Position numbers and translations under genes: made by a program | Shown: piece by piece, positions 25,967 through 34,320 of the stretch | How positions within the stretch are numbered: position 1 is the stretch's first letter | Layout: each line of letters starts with the position of its first letter | From: Asaccharospora irregularis DSM 2635 | Lineage (GTDB): Bacteria; Bacillota; Clostridia; Peptostreptococcales; Peptostreptococcaceae | Reading direction: 5' to 3' | DNA: 39,036 bases | Assembly: GCF_900129815.1 (NCBI RefSeq) | Contig: NZ_FQWX01000002.1 | Span: 169,310 to 208,345, forward strand | The notes under the pieces: generated by a model | Seen by the model: the letters and a program-made list of their open reading frames with translations, nothing else | The model's database searches: none | Told to the model about the DNA's origin: nothing

Positions 25967-26003
25967 AAAAAAGAACTCCGCTAAATTCTAGCGGAGTTTT
26001 TTT
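25967..26003 (+). terminator. Second terminator of the same type
   Basis: AAAAAAGAACTCCGCTA pairs with TAGCGGAGTTTTTTTA. It is preceded at 25944-25958 by ACCCCCTTAGGTTATA, which looks like a decayed CsoR box, so this may be the relic of a duplicated copA promoter region. Confidence 0.8.
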
Positions 26004-26083
26004 ATTAAATAATGTATTTCACAAAGAAGTTTGATTAAGTAAAAATACAATAAAAACATAAATTAAGATATATTATAGAGATT

Positions 26084-26217
26084 CATATACAATGTTATAG
26101 GTATGCCTATAGAAGCAGGGGTACTTCATATATTTGTAGTAGCTGCAATAACATTAAGTGCAGTTTCGGTTTTAGGTAATATCCTAAGACTTAGAGGGTT
26201 CAAACTATATAAGTAAG
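26084..26217 (+). pseudogene. copA: Remnant of a second copA 3' end
   Basis: Encodes YNVIGMPIEAGVLHIF, then VVAAITLSAVSVLGNILRLR and GFKLYK stop, matching the last 51 codons of copA with an in-frame loss of about nine codons (cop[10 protein letters not shown] region). The following non-coding bases and terminator are also copied from the copA 3' flank. No start or upstream part remains, so it is a dead fragment from a duplicated copA. Confidence 0.9.
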
Positions 26218-26251
26218 AATATCACTGTCCCTTTAAACAATTAATATAGAT

Positions 26252-26290
26252 AAAAAGAACTCTACTAGATTTTTATTAGGGTTCTTTTTT
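26252..26290 (+). terminator. Third copy of the copA-type terminator
   Basis: AAAAAGAACTCTACTAGA with right arm TTAGGGTTCTTTTTT, sitting at the same distance from the copA remnant as copy 1 from copA. Confidence 0.8.
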
Positions 26291-26979
26291 ATATAATAGT
26301 ATCAAAATTAATTCTATGTTTTAATCAATATCTAAATTTAAAAATGAATGAATAGGCTTAATGATGTTGAAAATACTGCTATATTTTTAGTATATAGCTA
26401 AACTATAAATTGGTACGTAGTTGTATAATATTAGGATATAAAAATATTTTATAAATTTAGAATTAGTAAGATGAGTTATTAGATAAAAGTCGTAGTTTCT
26501 GGTGTGGATCCAATGAGACTCGCTTCCACAATTGAAATCCACGATAATTTAAAAGTCGCATTTCATATGCTCTTTTTGCTTATATGGATTTTGAAGGGAG
26601 AGTAGCTGAACTAATCAAAACAAATGGATGAATATAAAATGCTATTTATAGTTTTGTGCAGATGACTTTTTCACAATTCTTTTGTGTCGAAACGAAAGAA
26701 ATATGAAGGAATTTGTAATGATCTAAGGAAATATATAGAGAGAATTCTAGATTAGTAGTATATTTGTACACAATATAATCTAACAAATAGGTATTGGTGG
26801 GATGATAGACCTGTCACCGCGTATCCCAAGACATATAGTAGAAGAAAAAAGAGCAGATATAAAAAGGCATTTACGAACTACGATTCAAGAATTACAGATA
26901 TAATAATATAAAACACGAACTTGATTCCGAGAATGACCGATTTATCTGAAATAAATTTCTAGTATTAGGAGGTGGTTTT
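26291..26979. other. Long intergenic region with short open fragments
   Basis: About 690 bp with no gene I can support. Short stop-broken stretches look once-coding, for example around 26484-26600 and 26680-26910 (one plus-strand frame reads NRYWWDDRPVTAYPKTYSRR), but I cannot assign them. TAAAAGTCG occurs twice 66 bp apart (26484, 26550). A strong AGGAGGTGG site for the next gene closes the region. Confidence 0.5.
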
Positions 26980-28008
26980 ATGAGCAATGAACAATTTGTT
27001 GAGTATGAGAACCTTATGAAAGGAAGACCGCATCTGGTAATATTGGGTGCAGGGGCAAGTATAGCTGCTATCCCTAATGGTGACAAGAATGGGAAGCAAA
27101 CCTCAGTAATGTGGGGATTCATTGATAAACTTGATATGAGGGATATTATAGAAAGTGTTAGCTTAAAAACTACAAGTGAAAACCTAGAAGATATTTATTC
27201 CGAATTAGATAGCAGAACAGACTGCGACGATGTTAAGAGAATATTAGAAAGTAGAATAATGAATTATTTTTCTGAATTCGAAATTCCAGATGAGCCAACT
27301 ATATATGATGTGCTACTATTATCATTGAGAAAGAAAGATTGCGTTGCTACATTTAATTGGGATCCACTATTGTTGCAAGCGTATCAAAGGGTAATTAGAA
27401 TAACAAAGGATTTACCGAAATTATTATTTTTACATGGAAACGTTGCAATAGGAATATGTGAAAAACATAAGAGTGTTGGAGCAATAATGAATAGGTGTCC
27501 TATTTGCAATGAGCATTTTAGCCCAATAAGGCTATTATACCCAGTTGCAAAGAAAGATTACAATTCTGACAATTATATAAAAGATAACTGGAATGCCATA
27601 AGTCATTATATGAAGAGAGCATATATAGTGACCGTTTTTGGTTATAGTGCACCTAAAACAGATAAAGAAGCAATAGCCTTGTTGAAAAATGGATGGGGAG
27701 AAATTCATGATCGTAATTTAGAAGAAATTGAAATCATTGATATAAGAAGTGAAGATGAATTAGTTAAATCTTGGGATGAATTTATACATTCACACCACTA
27801 TGGTGTTTTTGATAGCTTTTATAAAAGTACTCTGGGTATGTTTCCAAGAAGAACTTGTGATGCTATGTTTGATAGATTAATGAACTGTAAGTTTTTAGAT
27901 TCAACGAAAGGACTGAGAGAAAATATGAGCTTTCAGGATCTAGAATCGTATTTTAAACCAATTTTAGAAGAGGAAGCTATCCATAAAGGCGGATTTTCAA
28001 TCGATTAA
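26980..28008 (+). CDS. SIR2-like protein, possible stand-alone defence effector
   Basis: 342 residues. The N-terminal half carries the SIR2/NAD-binding signature: LVILGAGAS (G23-S27), TFNWDPLL (Asn126, Asp128), LFLHGN (His152), and VFGYSAPKTD (Gly221-Asp227). A small Cys/His knuckle (C160, H163, C173, C176) sits where sirtuins hold zinc. The C-terminal 100 residues are unassigned. SIR2-like proteins of this type in accessory DNA are often NAD-degrading effectors of anti-phage systems, usually with a partner; here no partner is obvious, though the decayed ORF after it is a candidate. Ribosome site AGGAGG. Function as NADase versus deacetylase cannot be decided. Confidence 0.75.
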   Translation: MSNEQFVEYENLMKGRPHLVILGAGASIAAIPNGDKNGKQTSVMWGFIDKLDMRDIIESVSLKTTSENLEDIYSELDSRTDCDDVKRILESRIMNYFSEFEIPDEPTIYDVLLLSLRKKDCVATFNWDPLLLQAYQRVIRITKDLPKLLFLHGNVAIGICEKHKSVGAIMNRCPICNEHFSPIRLLYPVAKKDYNSDNYIKDNWNAISHYMKRAYIVTVFGYSAPKTDKEAIALLKNGWGEIHDRNLEEIEIIDIRSEDELVKSWDEFIHSHHYGVFDSFYKSTLGMFPRRTCDAMFDRLMNCKFLDSTKGLRENMSFQDLESYFKPILEEEAIHKGGFSID

Positions 28009-28163
28009 TGTAAGACTTAGCTGCTCCACAATTTACTTTAGTTAATAAGATTATGCATGCTAAAAAATCTAGTTAGAAATTGTTATGGAGCATGCTAGAC
28101 CATACCTAACCTGTAGAATATGTCTTTGTAGTCGGTTAGTGTAAGGTATAGCGAGAATGTTAA

Positions 28164-28484
28164 GTGAAACTGAAGAATGCACAAAATATTTTATTTAAAA
28201 TTATGGCTTCATCTAAATATCCTAACTCTATAGCAAGGTCGTATGCCGAAAGAGTAGTTAGAAAATTAAGTACGCAATTTGCTAATAGCGGAGATAAAGA
28301 TTTAGCTAAATTGATTACATGAGGAGTTTTAAATAAAACTATTGATGATCCAAAGCTAGTGAATAAGGATGAACTATTATGGTGGGAATTTATTGGAGCT
28401 TGGAAAGATAAAAATACAGCTAATGCAAAAGTAGAAGAATTAAAGAAAAAAGGTTATACATATACATATTTAATACCTAGATAA
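28164..28484 (+). pseudogene. Unknown small protein interrupted by TGA
   Basis: A continuous frame (GTG 28164 or ATG 28203) reads KYPNSIARSYAERVVRK ... GDKDLAKLIT, meets TGA at 28320-28322, and continues GVLNKTIDDPKLVNKDELLW and EFIGAWKDKNTANAKVEEL to a stop at 28482. Both sides look coding, so a single nonsense change (perhaps TGG to TGA) has broken it. There is no ribosome site of quality. I do not recognise the family. The stretch 28009-28163 between the SIR2 gene and this ORF holds nothing clear. Confidence 0.6.
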
Positions 28485-28526
28485 TTATGTTATAATACCT
28501 TCATACTTAGCTAAATAGGGGGTATT

Positions 28527-28991
28527 ATGATATTAGATAAACTATTTAAGAAAGAACCAAAACCTAAGATGTTAGAACGTGTAGAAGCATTCAAAAAACT
28601 TAAGGCTGAAGATTTATTAATCGAGGAGTTTATGATTGATAAAAAAGGAGAAGCTGTATATCTTATAGTTACAATTTCAGACTGTGATGGAGCTAAGATA
28701 GGAAAAATAAATATCTTTGACTACAAAAATAGTAATGATAAAGTTATTTTTTATATTAATAATGATGAACTTGTTCTAGGAGATATTCAAATATTTAAAA
28801 CTAAAAATAGAGGAATTGGAACTAAAGTAATACCAATTTTAGAAAGAGTAGCGATGATTTATAATTTAACTAAAATTACAGGGGATTTATTTAGCACGGA
28901 CGAGTCGAATTTAGAGAGACAAGTACATTTTTATCAGAAGAATGGATTTAAAATAATAAACGGTTTATTAGAAAAAAATATAAAGTATTAA
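28527..28991 (+). CDS. GNAT-family acetyltransferase-like protein
   Basis: 154 residues. The second half has the acetyl-CoA-binding layout: KTKNRGIGTKVIPILERVA (the R/Q-x-x-G-x-G/A motif and helix) followed by a beta strand and SNLERQVHFYQKNGFKII, the typical GNAT C-terminal end. The first 70 residues are variable. Substrate unknown. Ribosome site AGGGGG. A related terminator-like hairpin (AAATAAGAG/CTCTTATTT, 29040-29067) follows. Confidence 0.75.
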   Translation: MILDKLFKKEPKPKMLERVEAFKKLKAEDLLIEEFMIDKKGEAVYLIVTISDCDGAKIGKINIFDYKNSNDKVIFYINNDELVLGDIQIFKTKNRGIGTKVIPILERVAMIYNLTKITGDLFSTDESNLERQVHFYQKNGFKIINGLLEKNIKY

Positions 28992-29160
28992 AGTGCTATT
29001 AAGAGATTAATGTAGAAATATATCACTCTTTTTTATAAAAAATAAGAGATCCAGAGCCCTCTTATTTCATGTGATTTAACTGTAAAATATAATGTCATAT
29101 AACCCTATGTGTATATGTATCTATTATAATATATTGTAAAAGGTTTGTTTATTTTTAAAA

Positions 29161-29194
29161 ATTAAAACAGCATCTTTAAAGATGCTGTTTTAAT
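29161..29194. terminator. Bidirectional terminator
   Basis: Perfect 34-bp palindrome (17-bp arms) with AAAACAGCATCTTT/AAAGATGCTGTTTT core; serves the minus-strand copper gene ending at 29217. Confidence 0.9.
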
Positions 29195-29216
29195 TTATAT
29201 AATTAGTTTATATTAA

Positions 29217-30569
29217 TTATTGTATGTCAGATATATCATCTACAACCTCTATACTACCGCCAATCATTCCCATCCAACAGCTATAATCTATACTGCCAGT
29301 ATTTTCGGGAGTAAATTCTCCTATTATATTTTCACCTTCTTGTAACTCTTTTTCAACATTTAATGAAGGTATAATTATCGCATTGTTGCATCCTGATATT
29401 TGTTGCCCATCTATAATAAGTTTAGTTGGTATTCCCTTTTGAATATACGCTAGACTAGGTGTATATCCAGAATAACTAGCAGTAAGTCTAAGTGTTTGAA
29501 CTCCATCTTCAATAGTTGCAACTGCATAGCCTTCTTCAAGATCTTCTACGGAATTGCCAGCTGATGATATAAAACTATTAGAATTCTTTAGTGGGTTTAA
29601 GTCCATTCCAGTTAATGCAAGACCTCTATTTGCTGTAATTAAACCTAAAACTACTATTAAAGCACCACTAAACTTTATTAATTTCTTACTAGTATTTTTA
29701 CTTAATGAATTTGCTATAGAACCAAATATTAACATCAAAGGAACTGTACCTACTGAAAATATAAACATACTTAAAGCCCCTTGAGTCATACTGCCTGTAC
29801 TTAAAGCAAATAGTTGCATTGTTTGTAGTGGACCACATGGCATAAATCCATTTAATAAACCAATTACAAAAGGAGTAGATTTCGAATTACTTGAAGAACA
29901 TCTAGAAAGAAAAGGTAATCTAAAACTTAATCCTCTAAAAACACTAAATCCCATAGTATTTGCTCCGTGAATAACCATAAATACCCCAGCAACTATGTAG
30001 ATTATTATCGATGTTCCAGTATTTATAGAAAGTACAGATCCAAGGGCTCCTATTACACCACCAAGTATTGTATAAGATATAACTCTACCTAGATTATATA
30101 ATAAAGGTGCTTTTATACTATTTTGAGATAAACTTTGAGATAACATTATTCCGCCACACATACCAACACAATGAAGAGAAGATAATAGGCCAACTATGAA
30201 AAGAACCATGTATGTTACGTTTGATTCTAATATTGATGATATATTAAAATAGTTAGATATTGATGTTAGTTTTGTCATAACAAAGAGTAACCCAATGATT
30301 AAAATAGCATTAATAATAAACTGTGAAGAATTGTCCTTAGAATTAGAATGAGAAGTAGCTACCACAGTATATCCGGCTTTTGTTATTGTACTTTTTATAT
30401 CCAGGTAAGAACACCAATCTTGGTCATAACTAATTGTAACTTTTGAAGTTTTAAAACTAGCCTTAACATCTTTAACCCCATTTAACTTTTTAAGATCTTT
30501 TTCAATTATTCTTTCACATGAATTACATACCATATCTTTGACATGTAAAGTTTGAGTTTTTATAGACAT
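29217..30569 (-). CDS. HMA - UreH-like transporter - cupredoxin fusion, copper handling
   Basis: 450 residues from ATG 30567-30569, which follows AAAGGGGA; an in-frame ATG 17 codons earlier has no ribosome site. Residues 1-72: HMA domain with the Cu(I) site CNSC (Cys15/18). About 85-330: six or more membrane helices of the UreH/DsbD-like (sulfite exporter TauE/SafE) group, with SSLHCVGMCGG and the paired LNGFMPCGPLQTMQ, whose Cys/Met residues likely carry metal. From about 370: an extracellular cupredoxin-like domain with Cys and Met ligand candidates in GCNNAIII and SCWMGMIGG. The whole chain suggests a copper relay across the membrane. Direction is not shown by sequence. It may share CsoR control with copA, but I saw no box upstream. 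Confidence 0.85.
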   Translation of the reverse strand: MSIKTQTLHVKDMVCNSCERIIEKDLKKLNGVKDVKASFKTSKVTISYDQDWCSYLDIKSTITKAGYTVVATSHSNSKDNSSQFIINAILIIGLLFVMTKLTSISNYFNISSILESNVTYMVLFIVGLLSSLHCVGMCGGIMLSQSLSQNSIKAPLLYNLGRVISYTILGGVIGALGSVLSINTGTSIIIYIVAGVFMVIHGANTMGFSVFRGLSFRLPFLSRCSSSNSKSTPFVIGLLNGFMPCGPLQTMQLFALSTGSMTQGALSMFIFSVGTVPLMLIFGSIANSLSKNTSKKLIKFSGALIVVLGLITANRGLALTGMDLNPLKNSNSFISSAGNSVEDLEEGYAVATIEDGVQTLRLTASYSGYTPSLAYIQKGIPTKLIIDGQQISGCNNAIIIPSLNVEKELQEGENIIGEFTPENTGSIDYSCWMGMIGGSIEVVDDISDIQ

Positions 30570-30859
30570 CTCTATTCCCCTTTCGTGCAATAAATATATT
30601 ATAGATATAAATATAAACATAAATTGTGTGGAACTTGTGAGATTTTCATAAAGATATTAAAAATAATATTACAATATCTAACATCTAAACAACAAATATT
30701 AAATAAAGAACTAAAAAAATAACATTTTCTACACATTTTCCCCATAATTCTTCGTTATTATATAAACATGAAAAATTACTAAGAGGAGTTTTCAGAAAAT
30801 TGATGAAAAGTTTCTTCTTTGTAATAAGTAAGAAATTACCGTAACAAGGGGGATGTGTA

Positions 30860-31759
30860 ATGAACAAAGGTACTATAGTTGCAGCTATAAGTTTGTCTGC
30901 TTTAGGCTTAGGTATAAGTGCAGATGAATCTTATGCACAAGAAGTAGGAACTATAACAGCAAGTGCATTAAATGTAAGAACTGGAGCGGGAACTAATTAT
31001 AGTAAAATAACAACAATATATAAAGGTGACAAAGTAGAAATATTATCTTCAGCAAATGGATGGTACAATATAAGACTAAGTAACGGAAAAACAGGATGGG
31101 CATCAGATGACTATATAGCAAAAGGAGAAATTTCAACGAGTAGCCTAGAAATTTCTCAAGGAAAAGCTAAAGTTACCTCATCATCATTAAATATAAGAAA
31201 AGGTCCATCAACTTCATATAGCAAAGTAGGATCATTAAGTAATGGACAAGTTGTAGATATATTAGAAAAAAGCGGAAGTTGGTCAAAGATAAAAACATCA
31301 AATGGACTAATAGGATGGGTTTCAAGTACATATTTAACTTCCAATATAAGCAGCACAAATGAAAATACTCAAGCTCCATCTAGAGGAGTAGGAAGAGAAG
31401 CTGTTGTAGAATTAGCTTATAAACAATTAGGTAAAAAATATGTATGGGGAGCAGAAGGCCCTAATACTTTTGACTGTTCTGGTCTTACTTGGTATGTATA
31501 TAAAAATGCCATGGGTAAAACTATACCTAGAACTTCAATAGCTCAAAGTCAATATGGACAATATGTATCTAGGTCAGAGCTTCAACCAGGGGACTTAATA
31601 TTCTCAGATACAGATAACAATGGAAGTGTTAACCATGTTGGTATATACATAGGAAATGGAAAAATGATACATGCTCCAAGGACTGGAGATGTAGTAAAAA
31701 TATCTGATATAACTAGTGGATATTATAAAAATGCATACGTAACGTCTAAAAGACCTTAA
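30860..31759 (+). CDS. Secreted NlpC/P60 peptidoglycan endopeptidase with two SH3 domains
   Basis: 299 residues. Signal peptide (cleavage near SYA-QE, residue 26), SH3b domain 1 (about 30-95: ASALNVRTGAGTNYSKI ... GWASDDYI), SH3b domain 2 (about 107-165: SSLNIRKGPSTSYSKV ... GWVSSTYL), a linker and an NlpC/P60 domain with catalytic Cys in FDCSGLTWY, His in NHVGIYIGNG and the third polar residue His in MIHAPR. Cuts peptide stems in the cell wall (gamma-D-Glu-meso-DAP type). Ribosome site AAGGGGG. The 290-bp gap upstream (30570-30859) holds the divergent promoters but no riboswitch I recognise. Confidence 0.95.
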   Translation: MNKGTIVAAISLSALGLGISADESYAQEVGTITASALNVRTGAGTNYSKITTIYKGDKVEILSSANGWYNIRLSNGKTGWASDDYIAKGEISTSSLEISQGKAKVTSSSLNIRKGPSTSYSKVGSLSNGQVVDILEKSGSWSKIKTSNGLIGWVSSTYLTSNISSTNENTQAPSRGVGREAVVELAYKQLGKKYVWGAEGPNTFDCSGLTWYVYKNAMGKTIPRTSIAQSQYGQYVSRSELQPGDLIFSDTDNNGSVNHVGIYIGNGKMIHAPRTGDVVKISDITSGYYKNAYVTSKRP

Positions 31760-31761
31760 TA

Positions 31762-31799
31762 AAAACAGCTTGATAATTTGGTTATCAAGCTGTTTTTTT
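31762..31799 (+). terminator. Intrinsic terminator after the NlpC/P60 gene
   Basis: AAAACAGCTTGATAA pairs with TTATCAAGCTGTTTT around a TTGG loop, followed by a T-run. Confidence 0.95.
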
Positions 31800-31975
31800 A
31801 TTTATCATCCTATAGCGCAGAAGTTTATCAGATTGGTGAAACAGAAAAAAGCTTAATTAAAATATAGTAGTTAGGTAATGATGGTATGTAGTTCAATAGC
31901 ATTCTACCTAATGACATGCTTAGTATATAGCTAAAATTGCAGAGTTGTACTAATAGTAAAGCAAAGAGGCCTAAA

Positions 31976-32062
31976 AAGGCATAGATTAAATAATCTATGC
32001 CTTATTAGTTGGAAATTATAATTTATCTAACCTGTAATAAATTATAATTTCCAACTAATAAG
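31976..32062. repeat. Two abutting perfect palindromes
   Basis: A 13-bp stem (AAGGCATAGATTA, 31976-31988, with its complement 31991-32003) runs directly into a 26-bp perfect inverted repeat (arms 32001-32026 and 32037-32062, 10-bp spacer). The two share three bases, so both hairpins cannot be complete at once. The rest of 31800-32116 has no gene. The shared TTAGTATATAGCTAAA at 31919 also occurs at 26389. Confidence 0.85.
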
Positions 32063-32116
32063 CTTGAGCAATGGACCATATTTTCAATGTCGCTTAAGAC
32101 ACGAGCAAAAAGATTT

Positions 32117-32689
32117 TTAATATGTACAAAATACTGCATTAACTTCTGCTTTCACTTCTAATACACCTTCAGATATAGGAGTACTAATTTCTTTTGCGTC
32201 CATAACAGCAAATTGATATGGATTAGGCCTAGGTGTTTGAGACATAACTACTTCTGATATATTACTAGGAACTTTTTTAATTCTAACTCCTAAAGCATTG
32301 GCCATTAATTTTCCTTTATCTACAGCATCTTTAACTGCTAGTACTAAAGCTCTGTCATAATATTTTTCAAGATTTGAAGCTGTAAAGTTTATGTTAATAT
32401 CACTATTAGTGCCATTTTCAACTGCTAAAGTATAAGATTGTCCTACTAAATTTATATCTCTAACTACTATTTTAAGTATATGAACTACCTCATACCCTCT
32501 AAATGTTTGTTTACCATCACCATAATCGTATGCCTTTTTTATACTTATATCTACTGTTTGAATATCTTCTCTGTTTATTCCTATGCTATACAAATCACTT
32601 AATATGTTGTTAATTATTTTGTTATTTTCACTATGAGCAACTTTAACGTCCTTAGACTCTGTTGTAACTCCTAATGTTAAAATAGCCAT
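32117..32689 (-). CDS. SIMPL (DUF541) domain protein, probably 5'-damaged
   Basis: 190 residues from the ATG near 32687. Matches the SIMPL domain from its second strand onward: MAILTLGVTTESKDVKVAHS, then IKKAYDYGDGKQTFRGYEV and ALVLAVKDAVDKGKLMANALG. The usual first strand (xVxGxGxxxxxPDxA) is missing, and the ATG has no ribosome site. In another frame just upstream, MIVGITNSCLP could supply it: removing one T near 32691-32693 would give MIVGITNSCLPAMAILTLGV. So one inserted base may have broken the gene. Relatives are membrane- or wall-associated proteins of unclear function. Confidence 0.7.
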   Translation of the reverse strand: MAILTLGVTTESKDVKVAHSENNKIINNILSDLYSIGINREDIQTVDISIKKAYDYGDGKQTFRGYEVVHILKIVVRDINLVGQSYTLAVENGTNSDININFTASNLEKYYDRALVLAVKDAVDKGKLMANALGVRIKKVPSNISEVVMSQTPRPNPYQFAVMDAKEISTPISEGVLEVKAEVNAVFCTY

Positions 32690-32745
32690 AGCAAGGTAGA
32701 CATGAGTTAGTTATTCCTACAATCATAACTTTATATGAAGGCGTA

Positions 32746-33075
32746 ATGCATGAGTTTTATAGCAAAAATGAGCTTTACAAAGAAATTGATAATAGAAAAA
32801 AGCAATTTGCACTAAGTAGTATAGTTGGAAAAACTATAGATACCTTAGAGGATATATTAGGCTTAATTGATTCTTCTTTTTTAATTTCACTAACAAGGTT
32901 TTTTGAAAGTGGTAATTTTGATAACTTACCTGATTTTAATAGACATAAAATTTTACATGGAAGAACTGTAAATTATTATACAGAGGTTAACTCTCTAAAA
33001 AGTATAGTTTTACTTGCTTATATAATGGAAAATACAGTTAAGATTTCAAATGAAGAATTTTCACTTGAAATGTAG
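32746..33075 (+). CDS. Small HEPN-like protein (possibly a C-terminal fragment)
   Basis: 109 residues, all helical by composition. The segment FNRHKILHGRTVNYYTEVNS contains R-x4-H (RHKILH), the motif of HEPN RNases, and RHxILHG followed by K-x-x-LL helices is seen at the C-terminus of larger HEPN/abortive-infection-like proteins. Start ATG 32746 with a GAAGG site. It could be a minimal HEPN protein or what is left of a longer one. No nucleotidyltransferase partner is adjacent, so a HEPN-MNT toxin-antitoxin pair is not supported. Confidence 0.5.
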   Translation: MHEFYSKNELYKEIDNRKKQFALSSIVGKTIDTLEDILGLIDSSFLISLTRFFESGNFDNLPDFNRHKILHGRTVNYYTEVNSLKSIVLLAYIMENTVKISNEEFSLEM

Positions 33076-33220
33076 TAATTAAATAAAGGGGAATTATTGT
33101 CTACATTAGTATATAAGCAGAGTAGTTACTAGAACTATATAAATAACAAACCATCCAATTAAGATAAATTTATGTACACTAGCATATATTGTACTAATAT
33201 AACTTTGTTGGAGGTTTAAT

Positions 33221-34267
33221 ATGTCTAAAAATTATATAGATTTATTACCAGGTCCTCATATTAAAGGAGAACCTTTTTGGTGTTTAATGGAATATAGAAA
33301 TCATAAATTAACGGGTGATTTATATTCAAAACAAGGGTTATATCTCTTTTTAGAAGAAAATGATGCTAATAATTTTAAATATAATATGCCACAAAATTCA
33401 CAAGACAGATGGGTAGTAAGAGGAATAGACAAGAAGTTATTAAATTTTATTTTAAAACAGCATAATAACAATGGAAATATATTACCACCATTATGTATTT
33501 CTTATCCTGTTCCTAAGGGAATTTCAAAAGTTAGTCTATTAAAAGTAACACCGGAACAAATTCGCTATTATATTAAACATAATAGATTTGAAGATATAAA
33601 TATTCAACAATCATTTGAGAATGCAAAGAATATTATTAAAAATGCTAAGAAAGTGCTTAGAATAGAACCATTTCTTACATACATGGAAAATATGTATAAG
33701 AAATTTCCTCTGGTATATGAACAAATGCCAGAATTGATCGATAAGTATAGAAAATGTCTTTTGAAAGATATAGATAATATTGATAAAGAAGATTATCAAT
33801 TATTAAAAGATCCAAAAGGTCAATGCTATACTCGTACAATTAATCTACAACAATGTAGCTATGAAATATCTTGGTCCGTTTCAAAGGCAAAGGATATAAT
33901 AAAGAAATATAATATTAAGGAACGTGAATTTAAAGTAGATAAATTAATTTCGTTAGTTGATAGATCCAATATTGTTGAAAGTCATTTAGATACGGTGGTA
34001 AATAGCGAAGAACCAATTATAATTGCCTTTTGCCCAATATTTCAACCAGATTTAGTTATTATTGATGGAAATCATCGTGTTTCAGCAAAATTTAATTCAG
34101 GAAAAGATAAGATAAATGCATACTTTCTTAAGCCAAATGAGCATATGCAAGCCATGATGTATAATTACGATAGAAACTTATATAAAGTACATAACAATAT
34201 AAACGAAATTATAAGGTATATGAGCTTGCAAAAAGACTTTGATAGATTACATATGTATGATATATAA
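33221..34267 (+). CDS. Unknown protein with a ParB-like DGNHR motif
   Basis: 348 residues, cytoplasmic, Lys/Asn/Ile-rich. The only recognisable piece is near the C-terminus: PDLVIIDGNHRVSAKF (Asp282-Arg286), the D-G-x-H-R signature of ParB/sulfiredoxin-fold proteins that bind or hydrolyse nucleotides, preceded by KVDKLISLVD which fits the first ParB strand/helix. The first 200 residues match nothing I know. Ribosome site TTGGAGG. It stands alone with its own upstream gap of about 145 bp. Might be part of a defence or DNA-processing module; no function is claimed. Confidence 0.6.
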   Translation: MSKNYIDLLPGPHIKGEPFWCLMEYRNHKLTGDLYSKQGLYLFLEENDANNFKYNMPQNSQDRWVVRGIDKKLLNFILKQHNNNGNILPPLCISYPVPKGISKVSLLKVTPEQIRYYIKHNRFEDINIQQSFENAKNIIKNAKKVLRIEPFLTYMENMYKKFPLVYEQMPELIDKYRKCLLKDIDNIDKEDYQLLKDPKGQCYTRTINLQQCSYEISWSVSKAKDIIKKYNIKEREFKVDKLISLVDRSNIVESHLDTVVNSEEPIIIAFCPIFQPDLVIIDGNHRVSAKFNSGKDKINAYFLKPNEHMQAMMYNYDRNLYKVHNNINEIIRYMSLQKDFDRLHMYDI

Positions 34268-34320
34268 TTTCCTAAAATGAATAACCTAAATAAATATCTT
34301 ATTAGTATATATTTTAACTC

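Noticed and set aside
26484..26910. Possible gene remnants before the SIR2 gene
   Set aside because: Short stop-broken frames in several registers; no family recognised and no consistent frame, so not listed as a pseudogene.
28320..28322. In-frame TGA as a third selenocysteine site
   Set aside because: No Cys before it, no good start or ribosome site, and the residue pattern suggests a lost Trp; a nonsense mutation is simpler.
30570..30859. c-di-AMP (ydaO-type) riboswitch before the NlpC/P60 gene, a common arrangement
   Set aside because: The conserved GC-rich core of that riboswitch is absent.
32746..33075. HEPN-MNT toxin-antitoxin pair
   Set aside because: The adjacent genes show no nucleotidyltransferase motif (GSxxxG...DxD).
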